Of a stretch of DNA of 12,246 nucleotides, positions 12,229-12,246 are shown in pieces. A program made the translations under genes and the position numbers. The number at the start of each line of letters is the position of its first letter. Positions within the stretch are counted from its first letter, which is position 1. The stretch covers positions 1-12,246 of the forward strand of contig JASJBQ010000148.1 in NCBI GenBank assembly GCA_030066455.1. Reading direction: 5' to 3'. The notes beneath the pieces were generated by a model. It searched no databases, had not been told where the DNA came from, and worked only from the letters and a program-made list of their open reading frames with translations. Source of the stretch: Desulfobacterales bacterium. Its GTDB lineage: Bacteria; Desulfobacterota; Desulfobacteria; Desulfobacterales; UBA5852.

Positions 12229-12246
12229 GCTTGCGCCCGGTGATGC

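Overview
The window reads as accessory respiratory and stress DNA from an anaerobic Desulfobacterota (deltaproteobacterial) bacterium, most like a sulfate reducer of the Desulfobacteraceae/Desulfosarcina kind. The grounds are the moderately high GC content, multihaem c-type cytochromes, class I desulfoferrodoxin, rubrerythrin, the Desulfovibrio-type cysteine pattern of the hybrid cluster protein, and an hcp-linked ferredoxin known from Desulfovibrio. The taxonomic call is inference. Every gene I can support lies on the minus strand, so the window is best read from right to left. No tRNA, rRNA, CRISPR array, transposase or phage gene was seen.

Right part (12246 to 9901), nitrite/hydroxylamine cytochromes. 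A leader with two copies of ATTTAGGGTA precedes a membrane-anchored tetrahaem NapC/NrfH-type quinol dehydrogenase (haoC-like, 11430-11993) and a secreted octahaem cytochrome of the hydroxylamine oxidoreductase family (haoA-like, 9975-11369). The pair ends in a strong rho-independent terminator (9901-9939). Just beyond it lies a 123-bp imperfect inverted repeat with two internal hairpins (9777-9899), resembling a non-autonomous dispersed repeat.

Middle part (9725 to 6340), hcp operon. An FNR/HcpR-like box (TTGAT-TTAG-GTCAA, 9712-9725) lies about 86 bp upstream of hcp. It is followed by a zinc-ribbon protein with a degenerate HD domain and by a two-cluster ferredoxin-like protein. Together haoCA and hcp could carry nitrite to hydroxylamine in the periplasm and then hydroxylamine to ammonia (or NO to N2O) in the cytoplasm. 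This resembles the reverse-HURM scheme proposed for Nautilia and relatives.

A 571-bp gap (5769-6339) carries an 18-bp palindrome TGATACA-TACC-TGTATCA among seven GATAC/GTATC motifs, and an AT-rich promoter-like stretch that points to the left-hand gene block.

Left part (5768 to 1), oxygen and superoxide defence. In transcription order the genes encode an unknown 87-residue helical protein, rubrerythrin, desulfoferrodoxin (superoxide reductase), a 51-residue rubredoxin-like protein, a flavodoxin resembling the FMN domain of flavodiiron proteins, and a 67-residue zinc-ribbon protein. A probable terminator follows, then cytochrome bd oxidase (cydA, cydB), a trihaem periplasmic cytochrome c7-like protein, and a flavodoxin-fold NADPH-dependent FMN reductase-like protein cut by the window edge. 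The zinc-ribbon protein of this block and the N-terminus of the HD protein in the hcp block share one cysteine-rich module, which links the oxygen and nitrogen stress blocks.
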